This document shows positions 15,847 to 23,135 of a DNA stretch of 64,000 nt, in pieces. The stretch's first letter is position 1, and the number at the start of each line of letters is the position of its first letter. The stretch is from Pseudomonadota bacterium (GTDB lineage: Bacteria; Chloroflexota; UBA6077; JAJPHF01). The position numbers and the translations under genes are program-made. The stretch covers positions 4,076 to 68,075 of the forward strand of contig JAJPHF010000147.1 of NCBI GenBank assembly GCA_021325365.1, read 5' to 3'. Under the pieces are notes generated by a model. It did no database searches, was not told the DNA's origin, and was given only the letters and a program-made list of their open reading frames with translations.

Positions 15847-16950
15847 CTAGCGGCCCGCGAGGAAGTGCGTCACGTCGCCGTCCTGCATGGCGTAGTCCTT
15901 GCCCACCTGGCGGAGGGCGCCCGCGGTGCGCGCCGCCGCCCAGGTCCCTAGCCGCACGAGGTCGTCGTAGGGCACGATCTCGGCGCGGATGAAGGCTTTC
16001 TGGAAGTCGCTGTGGATGGTGCCCGCCGCCTCCGGCGCCAGCGTGCCGCGCGGCACCGGCCAGGCGCGCACCTCGTCCTCGCCGGCCGTCAGGAACGAGA
16101 CGAGCCCCGCCACCTGGTACATCTCCGCCAGCACGCGCTCGGCGGCCGGCTCGGCCAGGCCCAGCGACTCGCGGAACGCTGCCGCCTCTTCCGGCTCCAG
16201 CTCGGCCAGCTCTGCCTCCCACTGAGCCATCAGCGACACCACGCCGGTGCCCGCGTGCGCCTGTGCCGCGCGCAGCGCCGCCTCCACGGCCTCGCGCGCC
16301 GGCCAGCTCGCCTCGTCCAGATTCGCCACGAGCAGCGTGGGCTTCCCGGTCAGGAAGCCGTAGCCGCGCAACAGGCGCTCCTCCTCGGGCGTGAACGTCA
16401 GGTCGCGGACCACGCCGCCGGCGTCGAGCTGCGCCCGGACGCGCTCCAGCGCCTCTCGCTCACGCTCGCGTGCCGCGCGCTCGGCGGCCGGCAGCTTGCG
16501 GATCTCGCCCCCCAGCCGCTCCAGCCGCCCCTCGGCGATCAGCAGGTCCGCGAGCGCTAGCTCGGTCGCGCCCTCTTGTGCGCGTGCTGCCATCGCGGCG
16601 GGCAGTCCCGCGAGGTCGGCGGCGTCGAAACCCGCGACGACGTGCAGCAGCGCGTCCACCTGCCGCAGCTGCGCCAGGTAGCCCGGCGCCTGGCGCGTGC
16701 CGGGCTGGGCCTCGGCCGCCAAGCGCGGCACGTCGCTGTACTCCACCTCGGCCGGCGTCACCTTGCGCGGGTGGTACATCTCGGCCAGCACGCCCAGCCG
16801 CGGGTCGGGCACTTTCACCGTCGCCACGCGCGGCGTTAGTCCCGCGAACGTGCGGCCGGCCGCGGCCTGCGCGCCGCTGCTTCGGACCAGCGCGTCGAAG
16901 ACCGTGCTCTTCCCTGCCCGCGGCAGCCCCACCAGCCCCACTCGCAGCAA
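15847..16950 (-). CDS. ychF: YchF/OLA1-family P-loop NTPase
   Basis: A 367-residue Obg-related ATPase. The P-loop GLPRAGKST is at residues 8-16. The G4 position reads NLDE rather than NKxD, the change that makes YchF prefer ATP over GTP. A helical insert (about 110-200) precedes the C-terminal TGS domain, which contains the signature TIHSDFQKAFIRAEIV and GKDYAMQDGDV. YchF binds ribosomes and modulates stress translation. It is the first gene of a two-gene minus-strand unit and is divergent from the Gly/Ser-repeat gene. Confidence 0.95.
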   Translation of the reverse strand: MLRVGLVGLPRAGKSTVFDALVRSSGAQAAAGRTFAGLTPRVATVKVPDPRLGVLAEMYHPRKVTPAEVEYSDVPRLAAEAQPGTRQAPGYLAQLRQVDALLHVVAGFDAADLAGLPAAMAARAQEGATELALADLLIAEGRLERLGGEIRKLPAAERAAREREREALERVRAQLDAGGVVRDLTFTPEEERLLRGYGFLTGKPTLLVANLDEASWPAREAVEAALRAAQAHAGTGVVSLMAQWEAELAELEPEEAAAFRESLGLAEPAAERVLAEMYQVAGLVSFLTAGEDEVRAWPVPRGTLAPEAAGTIHSDFQKAFIRAEIVPYDDLVRLGTWAAARTAGALRQVGKDYAMQDGDVTHFLAGR

Positions 16951-17031
16951 CGTCCTGCTCCTGTCGCGCCGGGGCCGCGGCCCCGGGACACCTTACCAAT
17001 GAATTCTACGGCATCGCGCCGTGGCCACCGC

Positions 17032-17061
17032 TTGACGGATAGTCGCGCGCCTTCCTATAGT
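17032..17061 (+). promoter_or_regulatory. Sigma-70-type promoter for the ATP-grasp module
   Basis: TTGACG (17032-17037), 18-bp spacer, TATAGT (17056-17061). It gives a leader of about 40 nt before the ATG at 17108 and would drive the four tightly packed plus-strand genes to 20269. Confidence 0.65.
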
Positions 17062-17107
17062 CTCTCGCGCGCCGCCGAAGACGCGCCTGGACTTGCAGGA
17101 ACGCCGC

Positions 17108-18043
17108 ATGCCGGAGCGCGCTCGCGCCTCCCGCCCCCGTGGCCCCGCGCGCTCGGGCGAGACGCCCGCTCCCTCGCGTCGCCCCGCCGCCCGGCGGGCA
17201 CCGTCGCGCGCGCGTCCGCCGGCCGCGCTGCCATCCGCGCCCGCTAGCGTCGTGCCGCCCCCGATCGAGCGCGCGGCGCCGCCCGTACCGGTGGCCGACG
17301 CCACCGCCGAGCCGAACGCGGCCGCGGCTCGCCTCGGCGACTTTACGCGCCGCGTCGCGGAGTCGCTGAAGGCGCACCGGTCGGCGAGCGTGCGGCTGTC
17401 CGCCGCGTTCCTGATGGCAGCCGCCGTGGCGTGCGGGCCGACCAGCCCGCCGCCGACCGGCCCCACCCCGACGCCCGTGCCCGGCACAACTCCGGTGCCC
17501 GGGGCGACCCCCGCGCCTCGGCCGTCGGGCGGCGGCTGGGTCGGGCCGCTGTTCATCCCGTTCCCGTTCCCGCTCGGCGGCTACGGCGGCAACGGGGGCT
17601 ACGGCGGGTCGCGTGGCGGCGGGGTCGTCCCGGTCCCGGTACCGAATGGGGGCAGCTACCGCGACGGTCCCGCGCCCGGCGACTACCGTGCGCCGGCGGG
17701 CAACGGCACGAGCGGCCAGAGCGGCGGCGCGGGCGGCGGCGGTGCGGCGAGCGGTCGCGGCGACGCGGTCAGCGGCCAGTCGGGCGGCACCGGCGCGGGC
17801 ACGGCCGCGAGCGGCCGGGGCGGCGCCGCCAGCGGCCAGAGCGGCGGGACGGGCAGCGGCTCCGCGGCTAGCGGCCGGGGCGGCGCGACGAGCGGGCAAA
17901 GCGGCGGCACCGGCAGCGGCTCGGCGGCCTCGGGCCGCGGCGGCTCTAGCGCCGGCGGTGGGGGCGTGAGCGCGCCGTCGTCGGGCGGTTTCAGCAGCGG
18001 CAGCGGGGCGCGCGGCGGCGCCTCCAGCGGCTCCGGCGGCTAG
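17108..18043 (+). CDS. Anchored Gly/Ser-rich repeat protein, YgiB-like candidate acceptor
   Basis: 311 residues from the ATG at 17108, with AGGAA upstream; a TTG at 17093 is an alternative. Residues 1-90 are Arg/Ala/Pro-rich; 94-109 form a short hydrophobic anchor ending AAAVAC, a weak lipobox. After a Pro/Thr linker comes WVGPLFIPFPFPLGGYGG, then four tandem 20-residue Gly/Ser repeats (202-281) and a Gly/Ser/Arg tail. The layout (basic start, anchor with Cys, hydrophobic-aromatic patch, Gly/Ser/Arg tail) recalls E. coli YgiB (DUF1190), which is encoded beside a GSP_synth-type ATP-grasp enzyme as here. The homology is a proposal; repeats and anchor are seen directly. Confidence 0.6.
   Translation: MPERARASRPRGPARSGETPAPSRRPAARRAPSRARPPAALPSAPASVVPPPIERAAPPVPVADATAEPNAAAARLGDFTRRVAESLKAHRSASVRLSAAFLMAAAVACGPTSPPPTGPTPTPVPGTTPVPGATPAPRPSGGGWVGPLFIPFPFPLGGYGGNGGYGGSRGGGVVPVPVPNGGSYRDGPAPGDYRAPAGNGTSGQSGGAGGGGAASGRGDAVSGQSGGTGAGTAASGRGGAASGQSGGTGSGSAASGRGGATSGQSGGTGSGSAASGRGGSSAGGGGVSAPSSGGFSSGSGARGGASSGSGG
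17711..17950 (+). repeat. Four tandem 60-bp coding repeats
   Basis: Four 60-bp units (17711, 17771, 17831 and 17891) encode the 20-residue motif SGQSGG(T/A)GxGxAASGRGxx. Units 3 and 4 are nearly identical at DNA level, suggesting recent slippage or recombination. Copy number may vary between strains. Confidence 0.85.
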
Positions 18044-18057
18044 CCAGGTACACCGAC

Positions 18058-18279
18058 ATGACGACCGATCAGCACGCCGCACGCCGCGCTCCGCACTCGC
18101 TCAAGCGGCTGCGCGAGCTGCTGCGCGCCTCGCCGCTGATCGCGCCCGAGCTGCGCGCGCACTGGCTGCGCGTGTTGCCCCACCTGTCCGCCGAGCAGCG
18201 GGCAGAATTGGCCGCGCTGCTCGCCGCGGGCACCCCCGACGATCCGTCGTCGGCCTCCGCGGATGCCCGCCGCGCCTAG
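18058..18279 (+). CDS. Small helical protein of unknown function
   Basis: 73 residues, starting 14 nt after the Gly/Ser-repeat gene and overlapping the next gene by 17 bp. It is rich in Leu, Ala and Arg and predicted largely helical (SLKRLRELLRASPLIAPEL, LSAEQRAELAALLAAG), with no transmembrane segment and a disordered acidic tail. The ribosome binding site is weak, so translation may depend on coupling. No family recognised. Its position suggests an accessory of the ATP-grasp module. Confidence 0.55.
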   Translation: MTTDQHAARRAPHSLKRLRELLRASPLIAPELRAHWLRVLPHLSAEQRAELAALLAAGTPDDPSSASADARRA

Positions 18280-18991
18280 CGCCCGCGCGGCCTATCGCCG
18301 CTGGTACGCGGCGGCCGGGCCGTGGGCGGGCTTCTTTCGCGCCGTGCCGCTCGTCGCCCTGGCGCACGGCGCGGTCCCATTCCCGAGAGCCGCGTGCGAC
18401 CCGCCGCCTGGACCGAGTGCGGCGCTCGTCCGGGCAGGCGGGGACGAGGGGTGGCTGGGCCGCGCGGACGTGCTGCTCGTATTGGACTTGCCGGGAGCGT
18501 CCAGTGTGGCGACGGTCGCGGGGCTGGCGCGCTGGGGCGTGCGGCCCGTGCTGCTGGTCTTCCTCTGGCCGGAGCCTGACGCTTTGCTTCCCGCGGACGC
18601 ATTGCTGGGCGCGCTGCTCCAGCACGCGCCGCGACTCCCCGCTCCGGCCGCGCCGCCAAGCGAGCCGGCGCAGCATGGGATTGGGCTGGGGCGTGAGCGG
18701 GCGATGGCGCCGGCGACCGCGCCCAGTGTCCAAGTCGCGGCGCAGTACGCGCTTGTCCTCGGGCGCGAGCGGGCGAGCCCGGCCAGTCCCGCCGACCTTG
18801 CGACGCGTTTCGACAATCGCTACGCGCTGGGCGCGATCGACCTACCGAGCACGGCGCGGCTGCGCGCCGGCGGCGTGGGCGCAGTCGTCGCCTGCCGCGA
18901 TCGCGCTACCCCGCCGGCTGCCGACCTAACGGAGTACCTGGATGGCCTGGAGGCGGCCGGCGTGCCGATCCGTCGCCTGGCCCTCGGCTGA
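18263..18991 (+). CDS. Unknown protein encoded upstream of a GSP_synth ATP-grasp
   Basis: 242 residues, soluble. Alpha/beta-like segments are visible: ADVLLVLDLPGASSVATVAGL, VRPVLLVFLWPEPDALLP and, after an Ala/Pro-rich linker, FDNRYALGAIDLPSTARLRAGGVGAVVACRD ending in a helix and strand (YLDGLEAAGVPIRRLAL). This resembles a Rossmann-like or phosphatase-like layout, but I recognise no family or catalytic motif and would not assign function. It overlaps the small gene upstream by 17 bp and ends 3 nt before the ATP-grasp gene, so it is almost certainly co-translated with both. Confidence 0.65.
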   Translation: MPAAPSARAAYRRWYAAAGPWAGFFRAVPLVALAHGAVPFPRAACDPPPGPSAALVRAGGDEGWLGRADVLLVLDLPGASSVATVAGLARWGVRPVLLVFLWPEPDALLPADALLGALLQHAPRLPAPAAPPSEPAQHGIGLGRERAMAPATAPSVQVAAQYALVLGRERASPASPADLATRFDNRYALGAIDLPSTARLRAGGVGAVVACRDRATPPAADLTEYLDGLEAAGVPIRRLALG

Positions 18992-18994
18992 CTC

Positions 18995-20269
18995 ATGTAC
19001 ACGCTGGCCCCCGCCCACGTCGCGGCCGACCCCGCGGCCTACGGTGCCCGCTGGACCGCCTATCTCCACGAGGCCGCGTGGCGCTACTTCCTCTACGACA
19101 GCACGGTGGCCGGCGAGCGCTACCTGGCGCTGAACGCCCTGGTCCTCGACGCCGCTGCCCTCGCTCGCCTGGTCGCCGCGACGGAGACGCTGGGGCGCGC
19201 GTTCGCGCGGGCGACCCGCGTCGTCCAGCGCGACCGGCCGACGCTGGAGCGGCTGGGCTTTCCCTGGGCCGTCGCGGAGATGCTGCTGCACGAGCCGGCG
19301 GGGCCGCTCCTCTCGCCGTTGGGACGCTTCGACTTCCTGCTCGACGAGGCCGGGGAGTGGCGCCTGCTGGAATACAACAGCGATACGCCATCGGGCGTGC
19401 GCGAGACGATCGGCGCGGAGCGGCTGCTCTACCGCGCGCTGGGCCGGCCGGGCCGCGACGTGCGGCTGGGGGCGCGGCTCGCGCCGCGCACCCGCCGCGC
19501 CTTCGCGCGCCTGCTGGCGGCCGCCCCCCGTGCGGTGCGCCGACTGGGCCTCGTCACCGACGCGGGCTACGCCGAAGACCTCGCCCAGCTCTTGTTCCTG
19601 CGCGAGCTGCTCGCGCCGCTCGGACTGGAGATCGTGCTGGGCGACGTGAGCAATCTCAGCGTGCGCCGCGGCCGGGTCCACGTGCTGGGCCGCGAGGTCC
19701 AGGCGCTCTACCGGCTGTATCCCGTCGAGCGCCTGTACGGCCACCCGGTCTTCCCCGGCCTCATGGACGCCGCCCTCGCCGGGCGGGTCGTCCTGCTCAA
19801 TCCCGTGGCGGCGCTGCTCGCCCAGGACAAGGCGCTGCTGGCGTGGATCTGGGAGCGCCGCGAGGACGCGCTGTTTCCCGCGGACGAGCGCGCGGCCATC
19901 GCCCGCCACCTGCCCGAGACGTACCTGGTGACGGACGCGCCCGCCGACCTCGACCGGCGCGCGTTCGTGGTGAAGGAGTTCTTCGGCCGCGAGGGCGAGG
20001 AGGTGTACTTCGGCGACCGCGTCGACGATGCCGACTGGGAGCGCTGCCGCGCCTGGCGCACGTTCGTGGTCCAGCGCCTGGTGACGAGCCAGACCGTGGA
20101 CGATGTCCTGTGGCAAGACGGCGCCCCGGCCATCGTCCCAGGTATTCCGTGCGTCGGCAGCTACCTGGCCGGCGATCGCTGGGGCGGCCTCTACGTGCGC
20201 CTCGGCGACCGCGTCACCACTAACCGCGCGCGGCACGTCGGCGCGTTCAGTGAATCGCCGACGCGATGA
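18995..20269 (+). CDS. GSP_synth-type ATP-grasp amidoligase (YgiC/YjfC-like)
   Basis: A 424-residue ATP-grasp ligase of the glutathionylspermidine-synthase C-terminal family, without the amidase domain of full GspSA. Signatures: FDFLLDEAGEWRLLEYNSDTPSG near residue 110-132, LFLRELLAPLGLEIVLGD, AFVVKEFFGREGEEVYFGD (ATP-binding strand) and the C-terminal PCVGSYLAGD ... VRLGDRVTTNRARHV, matching the T-x-N-x-(S/A)-R ending of YgiC/YjfC. Such enzymes form amide bonds between a carboxylate and an amine; substrates are unproven. It lies 3 nt after the unknown gene, and its end overlaps the convergent DUF350 gene by 23 bp. Confidence 0.85.
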   Translation: MYTLAPAHVAADPAAYGARWTAYLHEAAWRYFLYDSTVAGERYLALNALVLDAAALARLVAATETLGRAFARATRVVQRDRPTLERLGFPWAVAEMLLHEPAGPLLSPLGRFDFLLDEAGEWRLLEYNSDTPSGVRETIGAERLLYRALGRPGRDVRLGARLAPRTRRAFARLLAAAPRAVRRLGLVTDAGYAEDLAQLLFLRELLAPLGLEIVLGDVSNLSVRRGRVHVLGREVQALYRLYPVERLYGHPVFPGLMDAALAGRVVLLNPVAALLAQDKALLAWIWERREDALFPADERAAIARHLPETYLVTDAPADLDRRAFVVKEFFGREGEEVYFGDRVDDADWERCRAWRTFVVQRLVTSQTVDDVLWQDGAPAIVPGIPCVGSYLAGDRWGGLYVRLGDRVTTNRARHVGAFSESPTR

Positions 20270-20465
20270 TCACGGCGAGCGCGATCAGGAAGCCGCCGGC
20301 GAGGATGGAGGCCGCAACGTTGTTCTTCTCGAAGATCTCGCGGCCCAGGTCGTGCGGTGTGGCCCAGTCGAAGACTTTGTAGGCGACGAGGAGGAGGATG
20401 CCGCCCAGGATGGCGTAGACGATGGAGGAGAGGAAGAGAAAGAGTTCGCGACCCCAGTCGACCAT
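20247..20465 (-). CDS. DUF350-family (YjfL-like) membrane protein
   Basis: 72 residues with two transmembrane helices: LFLFLSSIVYAILGGILLLVAYKVFDW and ILAGGFLIALAVIIASAI, with a polar loop carrying LGREIFEKNNVAAS, the DUF350 pattern. It is about half the length of YjfL (single repeat). ATG 20465 has GAGGAG. It is convergent with and overlaps the ATP-grasp ligase gene. DUF350 proteins recur beside GSP_synth ligases in many genomes, including E. coli yjfC-yjfL, which links them functionally. Confidence 0.85.
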   Translation of the reverse strand: MVDWGRELFLFLSSIVYAILGGILLLVAYKVFDWATPHDLGREIFEKNNVAASILAGGFLIALAVIIASAIH

Positions 20466-20788
20466 CGAGGCTCCTCATTCGCCGCGCGGCCGGCCCACGC
20501 GGCTCGTGGCGCGGCCATCGCCAGCCATTCGCTCCAGGTCGGACCCGCAGGCGCCTGGTACGGTGCGGGCCGGGCGCGCCGCGGCTCGGCGCCATCGCCG
20601 CGGCGCCTGGCATAGACGAGCGCGCCCGTGAGCAAGCCGGCGAGTATCACGCCGCCGATACGTAGCGCATCATAGCTGATTTGCAGGGCTGGCAGCACCA
20701 GCAACAGGCCGGCTACAACAGTGGTAACCGCCAGCCCCACGCCGCTGATCGAATCCTCTCGGCGGACGGTACGGTCTCGTGGTAGCAT
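20285..20788 (-). CDS. Small two-helix membrane protein overlapping DUF350
   Basis: The frame starts at ATG 20788 with AGGAGGG at 8 nt. Residues 13-65 form two helices (GVGLAVTTVVAGLLLVLPAL and IGGVILAGLLTGALVYARRR), then a polar Pro/Arg region to about residue 105. The remaining 60 residues lie over the DUF350 gene in another frame and look like shadow sequence (Ser/Thr/Pro runs). Either the genes overlap by 181 bp, or a frameshift has removed an earlier stop. The first 105 residues are credible; the tail is not. Likely a partner of DUF350. Confidence 0.5.
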   Translation of the reverse strand: MLPRDRTVRREDSISGVGLAVTTVVAGLLLVLPALQISYDALRIGGVILAGLLTGALVYARRRGDGAEPRRARPAPYQAPAGPTWSEWLAMAAPRAAWAGRAANEEPRWSTGVANSFSSSPPSSTPSWAASSSSSPTKSSTGPHRTTWAARSSRRTTLRPPSSPAAS

Positions 20789-20977
20789 AATGCAGGCCCT
20801 CCTAGGTGCTGCAAGGCGAAGAGCCTCGGGGCGCTGTCCCTGTCCGCCTCCTTAACGCAAGCCCCGTGCCGCGCGATTCATCCCGCTCGGCCGCTGGGGG
20901 GCCGGTGGTCGGCCTGGCATATTCCTTGCCTACGCATACGCGACCGGACATCCGCGTCAGGGACTTAGGAGGATGTC

Positions 20978-21376
20978 GTGCAGTACGCGAGTGCACTCCA
21001 CGAGACGCAGAACGGCGTGCGCCATCGCCCCGCGGCGGGCGAGCCGCTCGCCTTACTCCGCCCGGACGCCGAGCCGTGGTTGAGTCGCATCGCGACGGGG
21101 CTGCGCGAGGTCATGCGCCTCCAGCTCCTCGCGGCGCTGCTGCACGGCGAGCGCTCGGTGACCGAGCTGACGCAATTGCTGCGGCGCAGCCAGCCCAGCG
21201 TCAGCAAGCACCTCCGCGTGCTGCGCGACCAGCAGCTAGTGCGCACCCGCCGCGAACGCAATCGCGTGTTCTACCGCATCGCCGACGACCAGCCGCCCGG
21301 CGAGGCGATCATCGCCTTGCTCGAGCTGCTCGAGCGCTCGCTGCCCGAACGCCGCCCCAGCCGCCGCCGCAGCTAG
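20978..21376 (+). CDS. ArsR-family HTH transcriptional regulator
   Basis: 132 residues from the GTG at 20978, which follows AGGAGG. Winged-helix ArsR fold: REVMRLQLLAALLHGERSVTELTQLLRRSQPSVSKHLRVLRDQQLVRTRRERNRVFYRI is the recognition core, split here by family landmarks. No ELCVCD-type metal-binding Cys motif is present, so it is probably not a classic As/Zn sensor. It is divergent from the DUF350-linked membrane genes, which it may control; the shared intergenic region is 189 bp. Confidence 0.85.
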   Translation: MQYASALHETQNGVRHRPAAGEPLALLRPDAEPWLSRIATGLREVMRLQLLAALLHGERSVTELTQLLRRSQPSVSKHLRVLRDQQLVRTRRERNRVFYRIADDQPPGEAIIALLELLERSLPERRPSRRRS

Positions 21377-22019
21377 GCGCGCTCGCCGGCCGCGCCTAGC
21401 CCGTCTGGCAAGCCGTCCTCCGCCCCCGCTCCCGCCGAGCGACGGCGCGCCCTAGTGCCCAGTGTGCCCAGGGACGGCCCTGGCCCCCCGCGCCCCTCGG
21501 CCCATCCCCCGCGGCCTTCGCCTCCCCTCCTCCAACTGTCGCCCATCCACGATGTTTCCCAACACCCACGCACCCAGCCTCCCTTCCGGTGGGGCAGCTA
21601 ACGCTCCCCCATGGGCGGCTCGCCCGCCTGGTCGGTCCCCGCGTCGCCGTATCCGCTGCTCGTCCGACCAGGGCGCACTATAATGCCGCGGCGCCCGGGC
21701 TCGGTCGGGTGACTCGGCCCGGCAAGGCGACTGATTCCGAATCCGGCGGTGAAGCTCCCGTACTCCCTCGCCCCCTGAGAGAGGAGCGACGCTCACAGTA
21801 TTCCGCGTCGCAGGGTGCGGGCGCCCCTCCGCCCTCCCCCTCTCCCCCTGGGAGAGGGCGGGGGTGAGGGCCGGTCCCTCCCCCTCTCCCTCAGGAGAGG
21901 GGGGCAGGGGGGTGAGGGCCGCCCTCCCCCTCTCCCCCTGGGAGAGGGCGGGGGTGAGGGCGCGCCCCGGCCGGCGCACCGCCGGGCCGGATCGGGTATG
22001 AGGCGTAGGAGAAGGAAGC
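21377..22019. other. Gene-free stretch with repeat array
   Basis: The left part (21377-21730) is C-rich with no supported gene. The right part carries a repeat array at 21768-21962, preceded by CCGAATCCGGCGG (the same left end as the array at 3959) and followed by CCGGGCCGGATCGGGTATGAG. GTAGGAGAAGGAAGC before 22020 is the ribosome binding site of the next gene. Confidence 0.5.
21768..21962. repeat. Array of REP/MITE-like palindromic repeats
   Basis: A partial copy at about 21768-21784 is followed by three fuller copies at about 21835-21869, 21884-21917 and 21926-21960, each centred on CTCTCCC(C/T)CTGGGAGAGGG-like hairpins and ending GGGGTGAGGG(C). The middle copy is inverted in detail (CTCTCCCTCAGGAGAGGG). 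Same family as 3959-4131. Confidence 0.8.
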
Positions 22020-23135
22020 GTGCGCTACGAGCAGTATCCGGATTTCGTGGCCGCCTGCGAAGCCGTGGGGCGGATCAGCGGCATCCAGCCGGGCGAGAAG
22101 GCCGTCATCCTCGCGGAGCGAAAGGTCGAGCCCGAGGTGATCTATGCGCTCTGGGCCGCCGTGCAGGCGAAAGGCGGCCAGGCGTGGGCCTGTCTGGTCG
22201 AGCAAGCCCACGAGAGCCACGTCCCCGGCGTCGTGGCCGGCGTGCTGGCCGAGGCCGACGTCGTCTTCCACTCCTGGGTCGCCGCCCACTCGCCCGAGGC
22301 GAACCGCCTGCGCCGCGAGCGCGGCCAGCGCTGGATCGCCTTCGCCGACTGCCTGACGTTCGATCGCTTCCTCAGCCCCGCGGTGCGCTTCCCCATCGAC
22401 CTCATGGTGGCGATCATCGGCACCACCTGGCGGCTCATCGATCAGGGCCAGCAGTCGTCCGAGCTGCACATCACCGACCCGAAGGGCACCGACCTGCGCC
22501 TGGAGCTGACGCGGGCCGACCTGGACGAGCTGGCCGCCGACCGCCGCTGGCAGGGGCGCATCACCGCCGACGCCCCGCAGAGTCGCAGCCAGATCCCCTG
22601 CCCGCACGGGCCGAACCTGTTCCACGTCGGCCAGCAGATGCGGAACCAGACCGCCACCGGCGTCGTGCGCTACGACAGCATCGTCGGCTTCGGCGGCAGC
22701 TACTCCGGGGGCTACGGCGACTCCACGTTCGTGGCGCCGGTCACCATCCACTTCGACCGTGCGCAGGTGACGCGCGTCGAGGGAGGCTGGGAGGCCGACG
22801 TGATGCGCCGCAACCTCGAAGACGGCCAGCTGGCCGAGATCGGCGTCGGCTTCAACCCGAAGGTGCCCGCCTACGACGGCAAGTTTACCGGCGCCGCGGG
22901 CGGCGGCCGGGCGGGCACGCTGCACATCGCCACCGAGGGCAACGGCGTGGAGCACGCCGACGGGGTGCTCCACCAGCCCACCGTCACGATCGACGGGCGC
23001 GAGATCATCCGCAACGGGCGACTGGTGGCGCTCGACGACCCGGCGATCGTCGAGATGGCCCGCCGCTATCCGCCGCTGGGCGAGCGCTGGCTGTGGGACG
23101 CCTCCGAGGACCGCGAGGACCGCACCTTCCGATGA
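22020..23135 (+). CDS. NicX / M29 aminopeptidase-T-like metalloenzyme
   Basis: 371 residues from the GTG at 22020 with GGAGAAGGAAG upstream. The fold is that of M29 aminopeptidases and of 2,5-dihydroxypyridine 5,6-dioxygenase (NicX), which share a scaffold. Landmarks: KAVILAERKVEPEVIYALWAA, IGVGFNPKVPAYDG, GTLHIATEGNG and EHADGVLHQPTV, in which the His and His-x-Asp are the expected metal ligands of NicX. The reaction may be ring cleavage of a pyridine-type compound or peptide hydrolysis; I cannot decide. The stop overlaps the start of a binding-protein gene (ATGA), so transport and enzyme are coupled. Confidence 0.7.
   Translation: MRYEQYPDFVAACEAVGRISGIQPGEKAVILAERKVEPEVIYALWAAVQAKGGQAWACLVEQAHESHVPGVVAGVLAEADVVFHSWVAAHSPEANRLRRERGQRWIAFADCLTFDRFLSPAVRFPIDLMVAIIGTTWRLIDQGQQSSELHITDPKGTDLRLELTRADLDELAADRRWQGRITADAPQSRSQIPCPHGPNLFHVGQQMRNQTATGVVRYDSIVGFGGSYSGGYGDSTFVAPVTIHFDRAQVTRVEGGWEADVMRRNLEDGQLAEIGVGFNPKVPAYDGKFTGAAGGGRAGTLHIATEGNGVEHADGVLHQPTVTIDGREIIRNGRLVALDDPAIVEMARRYPPLGERWLWDASEDREDRTFR

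Noticed and set aside
14939..16222. A 427-residue minus-strand frame over the RNase Z-like gene and ychF
   Set aside because: Arg/Gly/Ala shadow; both real genes use another frame with clear motifs.
21815..23131. A long extension of the NMT1-type binding protein
   Set aside because: It overlaps the repeat array and the whole NicX-like gene in another frame; the signal peptide begins at 23132.
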